64,000 nt of DNA from Agriotes lineatus. Taxonomy: Eukaryota; Arthropoda; Insecta; Coleoptera; Elateridae. Below the pieces are notes generated by a model. It was given only the letters and a program-made list of their open reading frames with translations, was not told the DNA's origin and ran no database searches. Shown piece by piece: positions 40,566 to 53,112 of the stretch (the first letter of the stretch is position 1; every line of letters starts with the position of its first letter). The stretch covers positions 1 to 64,000 of the forward strand of contig CALNHX010001914.1 of NCBI GenBank assembly GCA_940337035.1. The letters run 5' to 3'. Both the position numbers and the translations under genes were made by a program.

Positions 40566-42440
40566 TACGGTACTTTTGTAGCTTCCCCTGTGTTAGCAAA
40601 AATTTGCTGGTCGAATTTTTATCCCTAAGTATTAATAGGTGGCTTTTGGTAATATTGCGTGCATTAAGATAAGTTTAGTTAGCTGTGTTTTAGTTTTTAA
40701 ATATTTAATTATAATTATTGAGCAGTTTTGTAAGCAACTCCCCTAGTAATTGCCCAAACTTTATTAATTAAATTTATTTTGGTTTCATCTCTACAAATAT
40801 TTAAGACTTGTGGTTAGGCAACTTTACATGCATTTATTATAAACTATTTTCTGGCCTAGTTTGTTGCTAGAACAACTTTGTTATCTCTTGTTGCAGTCAT
40901 ATCTTTCAGGCAGTTTTTCTGGTTTCACTTGCCCAAAAATTTTGTTATCTTGTGACCTGTGAAGCTGGTGTCGAATTCTGCTTTCTTTCCAAGCAAAGTT
41001 GCCATGCTAGTTGGTCATCCCCTGCAGCTTAGTGCTTCGAAGAGCCCTTATTGTTAAGCTCATCTCCGAATAGTTTTATGGAGGATCTAGAAGTACTCAT
41101 GCTTTGTTTTGAGCGTTCGTAATTGCTATATAGTTGCTTACTTACGTCCTGTCGCTTTTGCGGATTTCTGGGACCAACGTTAGCGCGTTCCCCCTGGCTT
41201 TACACCATCGTTAGGTAAGATAAGGCCCTATCTTCTTAATCGAGGGCTCATTTGGGAATTCTACGTTTTTAAACAACCCCCCCCCCCCCTGATGGGCTTA
41301 AACACCTCCCGCTGTGAGATACTTTGCTGGAATCCACTTTGTCAATCTGGGCCCTGAAATTGGAAAATTGCCTGTGTATTTTGCAACTCTAGTGGACTAC
41401 GCTTGGGAATAAGCATCCGCACCACACTTACCTGGAAGCCACCCACGGCTTCCATAGCCTGCACCGCCATTAACAGCTGGTGCCGTGACTTTCACCTCTC
41501 TGCTGCTCCAGTTGCGCCAGATTACATGGAAGCAAACGGAAAGGTTAGATTTGGATGTACTCTCCCACAGGCAAGCCGCTAGCATAGTTATAGCCCGTAG
41601 CGCCTGTCGTATTTTACATTAGAATAGTTGCATGCTGCGCACAGTTGGAAACTAGAGCATGCTTTACCCATCGTAACCTTTCGTGTACTTTTGCTTAGGC
41701 TATGCGAATCATTAGCACAGATTGTACGAGTGTAGATTATTTGCCTCGTCCTTTTGTATGTGTTTTTGTTTATGATATATGTTAGGGCTGCCGGAACATC
41801 TCATGCGGCCACTTTACGCAACTTACTGAATAAAGTCAATTAGGCTTACCAGAGTCCTGGTCAACGGTTCTTCGGCTCGATTGTGTGGGAGCTATCGGTT
41901 ATAATTGGCCCCCCAAGCCGCTGTTTCTCAGTGAGACCTACAAATTACAGATTAGATATCATAGGACTCCGAGCTTTGATAGCATCTTATTAGAACGGTG
42001 TTTTTTTTTCTTACCCGGTAGCACGCGATAGCTGCGGTTGGCGGCTTGGCGCTGTTTTGAAAATTTGCACTCCGCCATTTGCGTTCGAAACTTATAGCGC
42101 GAAGTTAGTCATTATACAACGGTACTGTCGCGTGAACCCTTCACGGAAACCGTTTGTCCAAATTCAAGTCTCCAGGAACTGGTTAATTATCTTACGCCTG
42201 TATCAAATTGTTATAGAGCAGATTCAAGCGTTTGCTAAGAATATTTATGGATACCCTGATGTTTTTTTATTATTAGGGACATCGGCGTTAATGTGTAACT
42301 ACGCTAAACCGGCTACCGGCGTATTTGTTGGTGAACCCGCTCTGCTACCTATAATTATTTAACTTTTGGTTTTATTTAATTGCCTCTGCGACGCCCTTCA
42401 TAATTTTGCTGTTAAAGTGTATGTATTGTCCGCCGTATAG
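40566..42440. other. Unassigned, possibly LTR-derived
   Basis: Begins TGTTACGGTAC right at the broken LINE and has moderate GC, a C-run at 41279-41290, AATAAAG at 41828 and a TTGGCCCCCCAAGCCGC motif at 41906 that recalls a primer site. I could not find the matching end, a target duplication or any coding frame, so an LTR origin is only a suggestion. Confidence 0.3.
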
Positions 42441-42450
42441 CGGCCTAAAC

Positions 42451-42502
<52 letters not shown>
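42451..42502. repeat. (TA)n microsatellite, left flank of PLE
   Basis: About 25 TA units directly next to the point where the minus-strand PLE copy ends (CGTAATATTATAATATA on the minus strand). Confidence 0.9.
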
Positions 42503-42506
<4 letters not shown>

Positions 42507-44811
42507 ATTACGAAGGTTTTCGCGGCTGATATGTATTAAAGGTAAACATTTCAGGGTGTCATACCGCTTAATAAATTCGAAGATTTCTCCAACTGGTTGA
42601 AGAACATCTTGAATGGCACTTGGAGTTGGACGACGTTTCGACGAAATCACATTCGTCATTTTCAAGTCCTTGTAGTAGTCCTGGTTTGGCTTCTAGTTAT
42701 GCGGCAACACGACGGACTGTCAACTTGATGTACAGCTGACTGAATAGGTTGTTTATAAATTACTGTGGCAACTAGCATCGAGGGAGCTGTACTGCTAGAA
42801 CGGATGGCTGGTGTTCGTAGAGAATGGCCGGCCGTTGCTTGTAGTAACGTTGGTAACCACGATGCAGGTAATCGGCTTGTGTCGTCGCGGGTGTTCATAC
42901 AATTCGGACGTTTCACGATTTCGATGGCTTCTCGTATGATGCATGCGTCTTTGTGTTCGACGCTGACAATGCTCTTGGTGTTTTCGAAATCAATCTTGTG
43001 CGAAGTATCCCATATATGATGCACTAGCGATGAAGTGTGTTCCATCTTCTTAACGTAATTCTGATGTTCCTCCTTGCGTGCCTTTATTCTCCGGTTGGTG
43101 TGGCCTATGTAGCTGCTATCGCAATCCCGACACGGTATCTCGTAGACTCCTTGGTTTTCCAAAGGGATGTACTCTTTAGGATTCCTCAGTATGGACTGGA
43201 TTATTCTATCCGTGGTAAAGGTTGTCCTGATGTTACATTTTCTAAGGATTCTTCCGATTTTCTCTGTCGTGCCTCGGATGTAAGGTAGGTACGCCGTGCC
43301 ACAAGGTCTCTCCTCTTCTGCGTCTTGCGTTTTGGTCTTCGGTGGTCGGAACGCTTTCCTAATCGCTGCTCTGCCATAACCATTTTGTTCGAATACTCGA
43401 GCAAGGGTTGCTAATTCTTGTCTTGTATTCTCCTTGTCGGCTATCCTTCTTGATCTACAAACCAGTGTTGTCAGGACTGATTGTAGTTGAGCAGGGTGGT
43501 GGTGTGAATTAGCATTTAGGTAGCGATTGGTGTGCGTGGTCTTCCTATAAACCGTGTGCCCCAATTTTCCATTCTTCTTGGTGATGAGAACGTCTAGGAA
43601 TGGAAGGTGGTTGTTCTTCTCCAATTCCATCGTAAACTGGATCTTATTATGGATACTGTTGAGATGGGTAAGGAAATCAGCAAGTCGATTCTTACCGTGA
43701 CCCCATATGGCAAAGACATCATCGACATACCGAAGCCAAAGTTTCGGTTTGTAAATGGTGCTGTCCAGTGCTTTCGATTCGAAGTCCTCCATGAAGAGAT
43801 TCGCAATGACGGGAGACAAAGGTGAACCCATCGGCGCTCCTTCTACTTGCTTGTAGCGTTGACCATTATAGATGAAATATGTATTCTGGAGACAATGATC
43901 GGCAAGTTTGATGATGTGTTGAGGTGGATCATACTTCTGTTTAATGACGTTTAGAGCTTCGGCAACTGGCACTTTAGTAAACAGAGAGACGACGTCAAAG
44001 CTCACGAGAATATCGGTCGGTGTAATTTTCTCCTTTTGCAGCATCTCGATGAAGTGGGTAGAATTCATAACGTATGAAGCCGCATCTGCCACATGCGGCT
44101 GCAAATGTTTAGCTACGAACGCTGCAAGTCGTTGGATAGGTGATCCTATGGAACTAACGATAGGCCTAAGCGGTGTTCCATTCTTATGAATTTTTGGGAG
44201 ACCGTATATCTTGGGACATTTAGACAACTTTTCTCTAGGTATAAGTTGATTTTGCACTTCAGTTTCGATGTTACTCTCCTTTATCTTCGACTTGGTGGTC
44301 TTCTCCAAATACGTTGTTGGATCTGTGGAGATACATTTGTAAGCACTGTCCTGCAGTAAAGAAATCATTTTAGAGTGGTAGTCATCGTTGTTCATGATAA
44401 CGGTGACATTTCCTTTGTCTGCAGGAAGAATAATGATGTTGTTGTTCTGACGAAGATTCTTGAGTGCCAAAGATTCATCACGGGATAGATTCGATTTGGG
44501 TGGTTTAGCCAATCGTAAGATTCGAGAGGTATCTTGTCGGATGAGATCGGCGGTATTCTTATCCAGTCTCGAAATCGCAGTTTCTACTCCGCAGATGATA
44601 GATTCCACTGGAATACGTTTTGGAGCTATGGCGTAGTTGAAACCTTTAGCAAGTGCAGATATCGCAGATTCATCCAAAGTAATATCAGAAATATTACGGA
44701 CAACTTTAGACATATCCAGATTAGTAGTACGATACCCTTTTTGCGTTGAATAAAGATGGTCGAATTTCTTCCTTTGCTTTATCGTGTAGAGGTTTCTGTT
44801 AGTTTCCAGCT
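42503..44811 (-). pseudogene. Penelope-like element, inverted 5'-truncated copy
   Basis: Minus-strand copy starting abruptly at 44811 in the codons for ETNRNLYTIKQRKK and open through RT (PADKGNVTVIMN, GLPKIHKNGTPLRPIVSS, GAPMGSPLSPVIANLF, catalytic YVDDVFAIWG). It continues through the C-terminal GIY-YIG endonuclease (GVYEIPCRDC, SYIGHTNRRIKARKEEH) to the stop at 42662. Then follow about 160 bp of the next tandem unit, up to the (TA)n tract. The frame is uninterrupted here and keeps the Trp codon that is a stop in the plus-strand copy. About 680 residues are intact; the N-terminal part is missing. Confidence 0.92.
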
Positions 44812-45260
44812 ACATAGGCCACACCAACCGGAGAATAAAGGCACGCAAGGAGGAACATCAGAATTATGTTAAGAAGATGGAACACACTTCATCGCTAGTG
44901 CATCATATATGGGATACTTCGCACAAGATTGATTTTGACAACACCAAGAGCATTGTCAGCGTCGAACACAAAGACGCATGCATCATACGAGAAGCCATCG
45001 AAATCGTGAAACGTCCGAATTGTATGAACACCCGCGACGACACAAGCCGATTACCTGCATCGTGGTTACCAACGTTACTACAAGCAACGGCCGGCCATTC
45101 TCTACGAACACCAGCCATCCGTTCTAGCAGTACAGCTCCCTCGATGCTAGTTGCCACAGTAATTGATAAACAACCTATTCAGTCAGCTGTACATCAAGTT
45201 GACAGTCCGTCGTGTTGCCGCATAACTAGAAGCCAAACCAGGACTACTACAAGGACTTGA
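44812..45260 (+). pseudogene. Penelope-like element, leading partial repeat (PLTR)
   Basis: Starts exactly inside the GIY-YIG motif (SYIGHTNRRIKARKEEH) at the inversion junction and runs in frame to the C-terminal stop. It is nearly identical to 47453-47902. PLEs usually sit in partial tandem, the leading fragment acting as a pseudo-LTR that supplies upstream sequence for the full copy; the start codon of the full ORF follows the stop within a few bases. Confidence 0.85.
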
Positions 45261-45262
45261 AA

Positions 45263-47902
45263 ATGACGAATGTGATTTCGTCGAAACGTCGTCCAACTCC
45301 AAGTGCCATTCAAGATGTTCTTCAACCAGTTGGAGAAATCTTCGAATTTATTAAGCGGTATGACACCCTGAAATGTTTACCTTTAATACATATCAGCCGC
45401 GAAAACCTTCGTAATATTCTTATACGTCTCTACGGGGAGAATATATTCCATCAAACCAGAAGTTTTGAAATACTGCGGTCCAAGAAATGTAAAAATCTAT
45501 GCAATTTGACATTCCTGCAACGCTGCAGAGATCAGAACATCATCCCGACCTGTGCTAGATTGTCATTCCATCGAAAAACGTATCGGACCACGAACATTCT
45601 GAACAAGGCGAGTGCTGCTCTTCTTCGAGATTCCATCAAAGAGACGAGACACATTTTGGCCAAAACAAATAAAGAACTTCTTGATTTGCATCTTCACCTC
45701 AGCGGGATCATCCACCCTATGATCTGGAACATCATCGACCAATTAGCAGACTTTCGAGCGGAAACTAACAGAAACCTCTACACGATAAAGCAAAGGAAGA
45801 AATTCGACCATCTTTATTCAACGCAAAAAGGGTATCGTACTACTAATCTGGATATGTCTAAAGTTGTCCGTAATATTTCTGATATTACTTTGGATGAATC
45901 TGCGATATCTGCACTTGCTAAAGGTTTCAACTACGCCATAGCTCCAAAACGTATTCCAGTGGAATCTATCATCTGCGGAGTAGAAACTGCGATTTCGAGA
46001 CTGGATAAGAATACCGCCGATCTCATCCGACAAGATACCTCTCGAATCTTACGATTGGCTAAACCACCCAAATCGAATCTATCCCGTGATGAATCTTTGG
46101 CACTCAAGAATCTTCGTCAGAACAACAACATCATTATTCTTCCTGCAGACAAAGGAAATGTCACCGTTATCATGAACAACGATGACTACCACTCTAAAAT
46201 GATTTCTTTACTGCAGGACAGTGCTTACAAATGTATCTCCACAGATCCAACAACGTATTTGGAGAAGACCACCAAGTCGAAGATAAAGGAGAGTAACATC
46301 GAAACTGAAGTGCAAAATCAACTTATACCTAGAGAAAAGTCGTCTAAATGTCCCAAGATATACGGTCTCCCAAAAATTCATAAGAATGGAACACCGCTTA
46401 GGCCTATCGTTAGTTCCATAGGATCACCTATCCAACGACTTGCAGCGTTCGTAGCTAAACATCTGCAGCCGCATGTGGCAGATGCGGCTTCATACGTTAT
46501 GAATTCTACCCACTTCATCGAGATGCTGCAAAAGGAGAAAATTACACCGACCGATATTCTCGTGAGCTTTGACGTCGTCTCTCTGTTTACTAAAGTGCCA
46601 GTTGCCGAAGCTCTAAACGTCATTAAACAGAAGTATGATCCACCTCAACACATCATCAAACTTGCCGATCATTGTCTCCAGAATACATATTTCATCTATA
46701 ATGGTCAACGCTACAAGCAAGTAGAAGGAGCGCCGATGGGTTCACCTTTGTCTCCCGTCATTGCGAATCTCTTCATGGAGGACTTCGAATCGAAAGCACT
46801 GGACAGCACCATTTACAAACCGAAACTTTGGCTTCGGTATGTCGATGATGTCTTTGCCATATGAGGTCACGGTAAGAATCGACTTGCTGATTTCCTTACC
46901 CATCTCAATAGTATCCATAATAAGATCCAGTTTACGATGGAATTGGAGAAGAACAACCACCTTCCATTCCTAGACGTTCTCATCACCAAGAAGAATGGAA
47001 AATTGGGGCACACGGTTTATAGGAAGACCACGCACACCAATCGCTACCTAAATGCTAATTCACACCACCACCCTGCTCAACTACAATCAGTCCTGACAAC
47101 ACTGGTTTGTAGATCAAGAAGGATAGCCGACAAGGAGAATACAAGACAAGAATTAGCAACCCTTGCTCGAGTATTCGAACAAAATGGTTATGGCAGAGCA
47201 GCGATTAGGAAAGCGTTCCGACCACCGAAGACCAAAACGCAAGACGCAGAAGAGGAGAGACCTTGTGGCACGGCGTACCTACCTTACATCCGAGGCACGA
47301 CAGAGAAAATCGGAAGAATCCTTAGAAAATGTAACATCAGGACAACCTTTACCACGGATAGAATAATCCAGTCCATACTGAGGAATCCTAAAGAGTACAT
47401 CCCTTTGGAAAACCAAGGAGTCTACGAGATACCGTGTCGGGATTGCGATAGCAGCTACATAGGCCACACCAACCGGAGAATAAAGGCACGCAAGGAGGAA
47501 CATCAGAATTATGTTAAGAAGATGGAACACACTTCATCGCTAGTGCATCATATATGGGATACTTCGCACAAGATTGATTTCGAAAACACCAAGAGCATTG
47601 TCAGCGTCGAACACAAAGACGCATGCATCATACGAGAAGCCATCGAAATCGTGAAACGTCCGAATTGTATGAACACCCGCGACGACACAAGCCGATTACC
47701 TGCATCGTGGTTACCAACGTTACTACAAGCAACGGCCGGCCATTCTCTACGAACACCAGCCATCCGTTCTAGCAGTACAGCTCCCTCGATGCTAGTTGCC
47801 ACAGTAATTGATAAACAACCTATTCAGTCAGCTGTACATCAAGTTGACAGTCCGTCGTGTTGCCGCATAACTAGAAGCCAAACCAGGACTATAAGGACTT
47901 GA
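45263..47902 (+). pseudogene. Penelope-like element, full-length ORF with one nonsense codon
   Basis: An 879-codon frame beginning at ATG 45263. The N-terminal region (residues 1 to about 230) is basic, followed by Penelope-type RT with PADKGNVTVIMNNDDY, PKIYGLPKIHKNGTP, FDVVSLFTKVPV and the catalytic YVDD at 526-529. A TGA replaces Trp at codon 534 (46862-46864), five residues after YVDD; the inverted copy has TGG at this place. Downstream the frame stays open through the GIY-YIG endonuclease (Gly719-Tyr721, Tyr732-Gly734) to 47902. The enzyme would nick DNA with GIY-YIG and prime reverse transcription there. One point mutation is the only damage seen. Confidence 0.93.
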
Positions 47903-48052
47903 AAATGACGAATGTGATTTCGTCGAAACGTCGTCCAACCCCAAACGCCCTTCAAGATGTTCTTCAACCAGTTGAAGAAATCTTCAAATTTATTAAGCGG
48001 TATGACACCCTGAAATGTTTACCTTTAATACATATCAGCCGCGAAAACCTTC
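47903..48052 (+). repeat. Truncated next tandem unit of the PLE
   Basis: Repeats the first 50 codons of the PLE ORF (ATGACGAATGTGATTTCG...) with a handful of changes, and stops at AAAACCTTCGT, where a (TA)n tract begins. The mirror copy on the left ends at the same place. Confidence 0.85.
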
Positions 48053-48053
48053 G

Positions 48054-48096
<43 letters not shown>
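48053..48096. repeat. (TA)n microsatellite, right flank of PLE
   Basis: About 21 TA units directly following AAAACCTTCGT, mirroring 42451-42502. Confidence 0.9.
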
Positions 48097-48099
<3 letters not shown>

Positions 48100-49560
48100 A
48101 TGATACATGATATGGACAGAGATTATAATAAAGGAATGTTGAAAATTGAACGAGTAAATTTGAACAGTTACAGAAATTGAGTCTAAATAGATAAAAAAAA
48201 AATTTAACATTAATTGATGAAGATCAACTTTGATTGCATTATTCATTGGGATTCATAAAATACTGGTAGGCTGATTTGAATGCATTGAAATAAATAATTA
48301 ACAAAATAAAAAAATTCAAACTAAGGTTACATCGACAATTGTGTTTGTTAAGAAAATTATGTATTGTTAGTATTATTTTAAATTAATTAAATAGTGTGCA
48401 TAAATAATCGTTACTAGTATATAAAAAAAGTTTGTTTATAAAACAGTTACCAAATAAGTACTCATAAAGGCAGTTGTAAAAAAATTTATGGAAAATTAAA
48501 TATTAAAAATTAATGGGAATAACTGCAATAATTATTTATTTAATATGGTATTATGAATAGTAAGATTAAAAGCAAAGAAAAACAGTTATTGAAATATTGG
48601 TAAACAAAAATAATCATCATCGATTGAAAGTGGATTTATTGCATTGAACTACAAGTGATGGGAAGTAATTTCATATTGATTATTTGAAGAATTGGATCGA
48701 TACTTGGAATATGAAGTTTGAGCTGTCAGCGTACCTGAAAAGAATTGGACAAAGTTAATAGTTGAAAATAACAGAAGGAGAGAAACTTACCTGGACAAAT
48801 AGATCGTGTGATAGCAGGATTGTGGACTGCAGCAGTAACTAGGACGAGGTTTTGGAGGCAGTTGAGTTGGTTGGATGTGAGCGAGCGAGCAGGATAGTGA
48901 CGGAAATTGGATAGATGGTACAGGCATACAACAGGAACTGGTGGCTGTGGTGATTGGACTAGAGGAAGCGGTAGCTGCTGAAAAAAAGTGTTCTTTTCAG
49001 TAACTTACAGGGCTAAAGGTAGGAGCTGGTTGTGACGTCTGACATTGGCAGCTGCAGGAGGTTGGAGCTTGCATCAGTTCATAGGACCAAGGAAGGATTA
49101 GCTGTTGGAGGTTTTGAAGGTGTTACCTGTTCGAGAAGGCTGTTGGTGGTGAGTGTTGTGCGTAGTGAGGACGTAAGTAACAGAAACAGGTTTGTTAAAT
49201 TAAGTTTAGATTGAAGTTTTGAATACTGTCATATGTTGAAAGTAATTAACGGAAACTGAAGCAAAATTATCTAGAAAAGTCAACAAATTTTAAACGTCAA
49301 ATGTAAAAGCATAGTTGTCAGTACACCTTAGTGTGAAGAGTTTGAAAAGTAAATTTTGACATTCAAATATAAAGCTAATTTGAGGTTATAATATTTCATT
49401 GCAATATTAGATAGCATGCTAGATTCGATGAACCCAGCCCAATGAAATAAGAGGTCTTGATTATATTAAAAGTCATTAAAAATATAACAGAATTATTTTG
49501 AAGGCATAGTTTCCTTAAATAGGGGCTATAGCAATATATATTGAAAAGGTATGTTGTAAT
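48097..49560. other. Intergenic, nothing recognised
   Basis: The first kilobase is AT-rich; 48770-49200 is purine- and G-rich with a 60-codon motif-free frame. It might be the leader of an LTR element, but no LTR, primer site or protein likeness is seen. Confidence 0.35.
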
Positions 49561-49564
49561 ATTA

Positions 49565-49815
49565 TTATGATTATTTAAATAAATAAATACACCCTAAACA
49601 TATTTTTATTTTAATTTAAAATCAAATTTTACTGATTAAAATAAATACTTAACCGTATCATTGGGTTCATGAAATATATTGTTCTGCCCTTTCTAATATA
49701 GCACACATCTGCAAATAAAATAAGTTATGGCTAGCTCATTTATTACGGTAGGCAAGAGTACTCGAAATCTGGTTGGGTTCCCCTATTTGTTCAAATAAAA
49801 CTCCCTGTGTTACGC
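49565..49815 (-). repeat. Second copy of the RT-side segment of the 12.6-kb element
   Basis: This stretch matches 12610-12856 throughout: AAATAAATACACCCTA, ACTGATTAAAA, AACCGTATCA, TTATGGCTAGCTC, GGTTCCCC and TTTGTTCAAATAAAA occur in the same order and spacing. The coding traces are more decayed than in the 12.7-kb copy. It ends near CCCTGTGTTACGCCACTGG. Confidence 0.75.
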
Positions 49816-50193
49816 CACTGGGCTTTGAAATTTAGAAGTACCAAACGGGCAAACTCTTACTGCGCTGTCAAATTTATCGATCAACAATAGATTTAATGTG
49901 CGGTTCCTATTGTGTTTATAATGAATCCAAACGCAAACCCATGAAAAAATTAACAGGTAAATTAATTTTTGCGCTTTAGTAAGCGTCTCTGATGTGTTTA
50001 GTTTTAGATCGAAAAGGACGCTGCTTCGATTGTTTAATGAGCGACCCTACGTAACCTCAACTGATTTTGGTAATTTCTGGATCTAAGGCATATGTTGGAC
50101 ACTAAATTTTGCATGGAATCAGCTTCTCCGCGTCTCACTCTCGGTGCTTGGTAAATTTCACGCTTCTAGTGCTAATATATATATAAATTCGCG
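49816..50193. other. Intergenic, nothing recognised
   Basis: Short spacer before the 3' end of a LINE; no features seen. Confidence 0.4.
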
Positions 50194-51564
50194 TTATAGC
50201 GTTTTACGCCTTGCGATTCCCAATCTCCACTGTCTTCTCTCATTCCATTCTCCTTCATTTAGATGTCTTTCACTCATGGATTTTTGAATCCCTTGACTCC
50301 AATTCTTCCTCGGTCTTCCTCTTTTTCTTCTTCCGTGTGGTGTCCATTCAAGTAATTGTCTCGGCAGTCTTATTTCTTCCATCCTCTGGACATGTCCATA
50401 CCATTTTAACTGTTTTTCTTCTATTTCTTCTACGACGTTTTTTTCTATTTCCATTAATTGTCTGATGTATTCGTTTGTTTTGTGTTCTAGTTTTGAGATC
50501 CTCGCTGATCTCCTTATGGCATCCATTTCAGTGGCTAAAATTTTCTTTTTATCGTTCTCCGCCACTGCCGTATGTTAGTACACTTTTTATCATAGTATTA
50601 TATATTCTGAGCTTGTTCTTCTTTTTTGTATTTTTTGACCATAATATACCATTCAGGGCACCTATGACTTTCCGACTTTGTGTAATTCTGTTTTGAATTT
50701 CTGTTGTATCTTTGCCTTCATTCGTAAATGTTACTCCTAGATATTTGTATTGATCCACTTCTTCGATCGTTGTACCGTTCTCGAGTGTTAGATCTCCTAA
50801 TTTTACTCCAACGCCCATATATTTCGTTTTGGAAACATTCATCTCCAGTCCCCATTGTCGGTACTCTTCTAGTAGTTTCCTGGTCATGTATTCTATGTCA
50901 TCTTTAGATTGTCCGATTACTACCTGGTCGTCCGCAAATTGTAGAGTGAACAATGTTGTATTGTTTTTAATTTCATATCCCATCATTCCACATTTCCTTT
51001 TCCAGGCTTTTAATGCGTGTTCTATATATATTTTAAAGAGGGTAGGTGATATACAACAACCTTGTCGTAGTCCCTTTTCTATTGCAAATCCTTTTGAGAA
51101 CTTGTTGTCTATTTTCACTTTTGATATGCAGGTGTTGTATAAGTCTTGAACTGCCCTTATAAGTGTGTGGTTGATTTGTGTGTCTGTTAATGCTTCCCAT
51201 AGTTTTGTAATCGGTACTGTGTCGTATGCCTTTGATAAATCGACGAATAATAAATGCACTTCTCTTCCATAGGTTAGTTCTTTCTCTATTATTTGTTTTA
51301 TGCAGAAAGTATTATCAGTGCATGATCTGCCAGCTCTGAATCCGCTTTGATGTTCCGATTCTTTATCGCTATATTCTTCTTCGATTAGGTCTCTCACAAC
51401 TCGTCCATAAAATCGACTGAACGTACTGGTAACCGATAAACCTCGATAGTTATTACACTTGGTTCGGTCACCCTTTTTAAACAGTGGTGTTATATAGGCT
51501 AACCTCCATTCATCCGGAACCTTCTGACCATTAATGCACATTGTAAATAGTTTGGCTATCATGA
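50194..51564 (-). pseudogene. LINE reverse transcriptase, C-terminal part (split copy)
   Basis: Minus-strand frames: 51562 to 50549 carry NGQKVPDEWRLAYITPLFKKG, NNYRGLSVTSTFSRFY, EHQSGFRAGRSCTDN, LFVDLSKAYDTVP, KGLRQGCCISPTLFKI and the catalytic FADDQVVIG. A second frame to 50194 continues with RRSARISKLEHKTNE, LKWYGHVQRMEE and GRRKRGRPRKNW, the usual LINE C-terminus. One frameshift near 50560 separates them. The upstream RT residues lie at 56337-56480, on the far side of the LTR element inserted at 51565. Confidence 0.9.
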
Positions 51565-53112
51565 TGTGACGTTAGCGCCGGCCGAAATCGTATTTTTACG
51601 TATTGGAATACGTTCGAATTTGACCGCCGCCAAAACTTCGTCACAAATTGTCCGAAAACATCGCCGAGGCACGAAGAAACAATCGAGGTGCGCAGAAATT
51701 ACGAGCCGCCGGCGCCGTCGTCTTCCAGCGCATCCCTGCCTAAAATCCTGCACAAATCACGGCGTATGGTAATGTATAAATAAGAGGTATCGTACGTTGT
51801 GAAGGGACTTGACTTGCATCCAGCGAGCCGAACCAGCTTCCTGCCTGGGGCCCCCTGAGGGCCCAAACCCTGGTCCCGCCCGAAGAACATTTTTGACTTT
51901 TAGTCCTAGAACCAATCTTTCCCAGAAATCCCCGAAAGATCAAAGTGGCCCATTGATTTTCAGTGCCTATTGATCTCCGTCGAGCCTATTTAGGAGTTAT
52001 CTTATCTAAAATTCAGACGTGGATCATTGTTTATATATGCCTGTCTAGAATTTATATACGTTTACTCCTCGAAACCGGTGTGGTCTAAAACTCGTACGTG
52101 GTTCGTTGTACATATACGCCTGATAAGAGTCTTAGACCTCCTCGAAACCGCTTCCCGACAACATTCACGTAATTCATTTAGAAAGCATTTTAAAAACGTG
52201 GCCCTCCAGGTCCGTGCATAAGCTTGAACAAGAATTGCGAGGTTAAGTGCTCGCAACGAAACTCCCGTAATTAACGTACTCGTAAAAATTCAAAGCTTCA
52301 CTTACCTGGAGGAATCTCGTCCTGAAGATTTCCCGTGCTTTCTGCAGTGCCGCAATTCATAGTACATAATCTAAACCAAAAATTGTGTGAGGTTAGCTTC
52401 AAGCTAAAAGTAATTCATGTAGCTTAAAGGAGGGTTTACTCACCTTGAATAACGTAATTAGAAAACCCCTAGTTATCACCTAGACACCCCTGGAATTTCA
52501 GTAACAGCTTTAAACACAAATTTGGCTTAAAAGTTATTAGCTGACACACGATATGTAATTCCACCGTCTTTTCACTTATCATAAAAGGTTTTGCATTACA
52601 CGAGGTTTCACGGGCACTGCAGAATAGCTTCGACGTAACGAGGTTACGTCTCACATCAAATTCATTCTCAACACCCCGAAATAAGGGCAAATCTAACTTT
52701 ATTTCATGCCCCCGATAAAAATAAACAAACTTAACCTAGTTTCTGTTTCCAGTTTAGCCGAGTAGAGGACGCTCTCCTAACTAGGAACTGCCTTCGTCCG
52801 GTAGCCGAGAAGATACGACCGGAGAAAACATCGTGGCTTGCCTAACCCAGTAGGCGTCAGCCTGCCCGTGATACATTGAAATTCAAATCTTTTATTTGAA
52901 AATACATGGAATATTTTAGTTATTATTTTAAAATGTAAATAGGTATACAAAATAAATCGCTTTGATGTTATGTGTACTTTTCTATATACTTGAGAGAGTA
53001 AATTGAACCCTGGCATCTGGTTATCCGAGAGTAAAAAGTTTATTAACTTTGGTAATCATTCACATTCATAGCTCAAAATTAAAGAATTAATTAAGAAAGC
53101 CAGGATATTACA
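51565..53112 (+). repeat. 5' LTR of the 51.5-kb element
   Basis: 1548 bp beginning TGTGACG and ending ATTACA. A run of short frames on both strands is present in both LTRs but contains no known domain. Confidence 0.95.

Noticed and set aside
41279..41290. C-run as a regulatory G-quadruplex
   Set aside because: A single homopolymer run without neighbouring runs at suitable spacing.
40566..42440. Complete LTR
   Set aside because: It starts TGTTACGG at a LINE break and has a primer-like motif, but no matching end, duplication or second copy was found.
42765..48246. Many 60-145 codon frames antisense to the PLE and RTE ORFs
   Set aside because: They occur on the reverse strand of clear RT/endonuclease frames, follow their codon structure and have no domain of their own.
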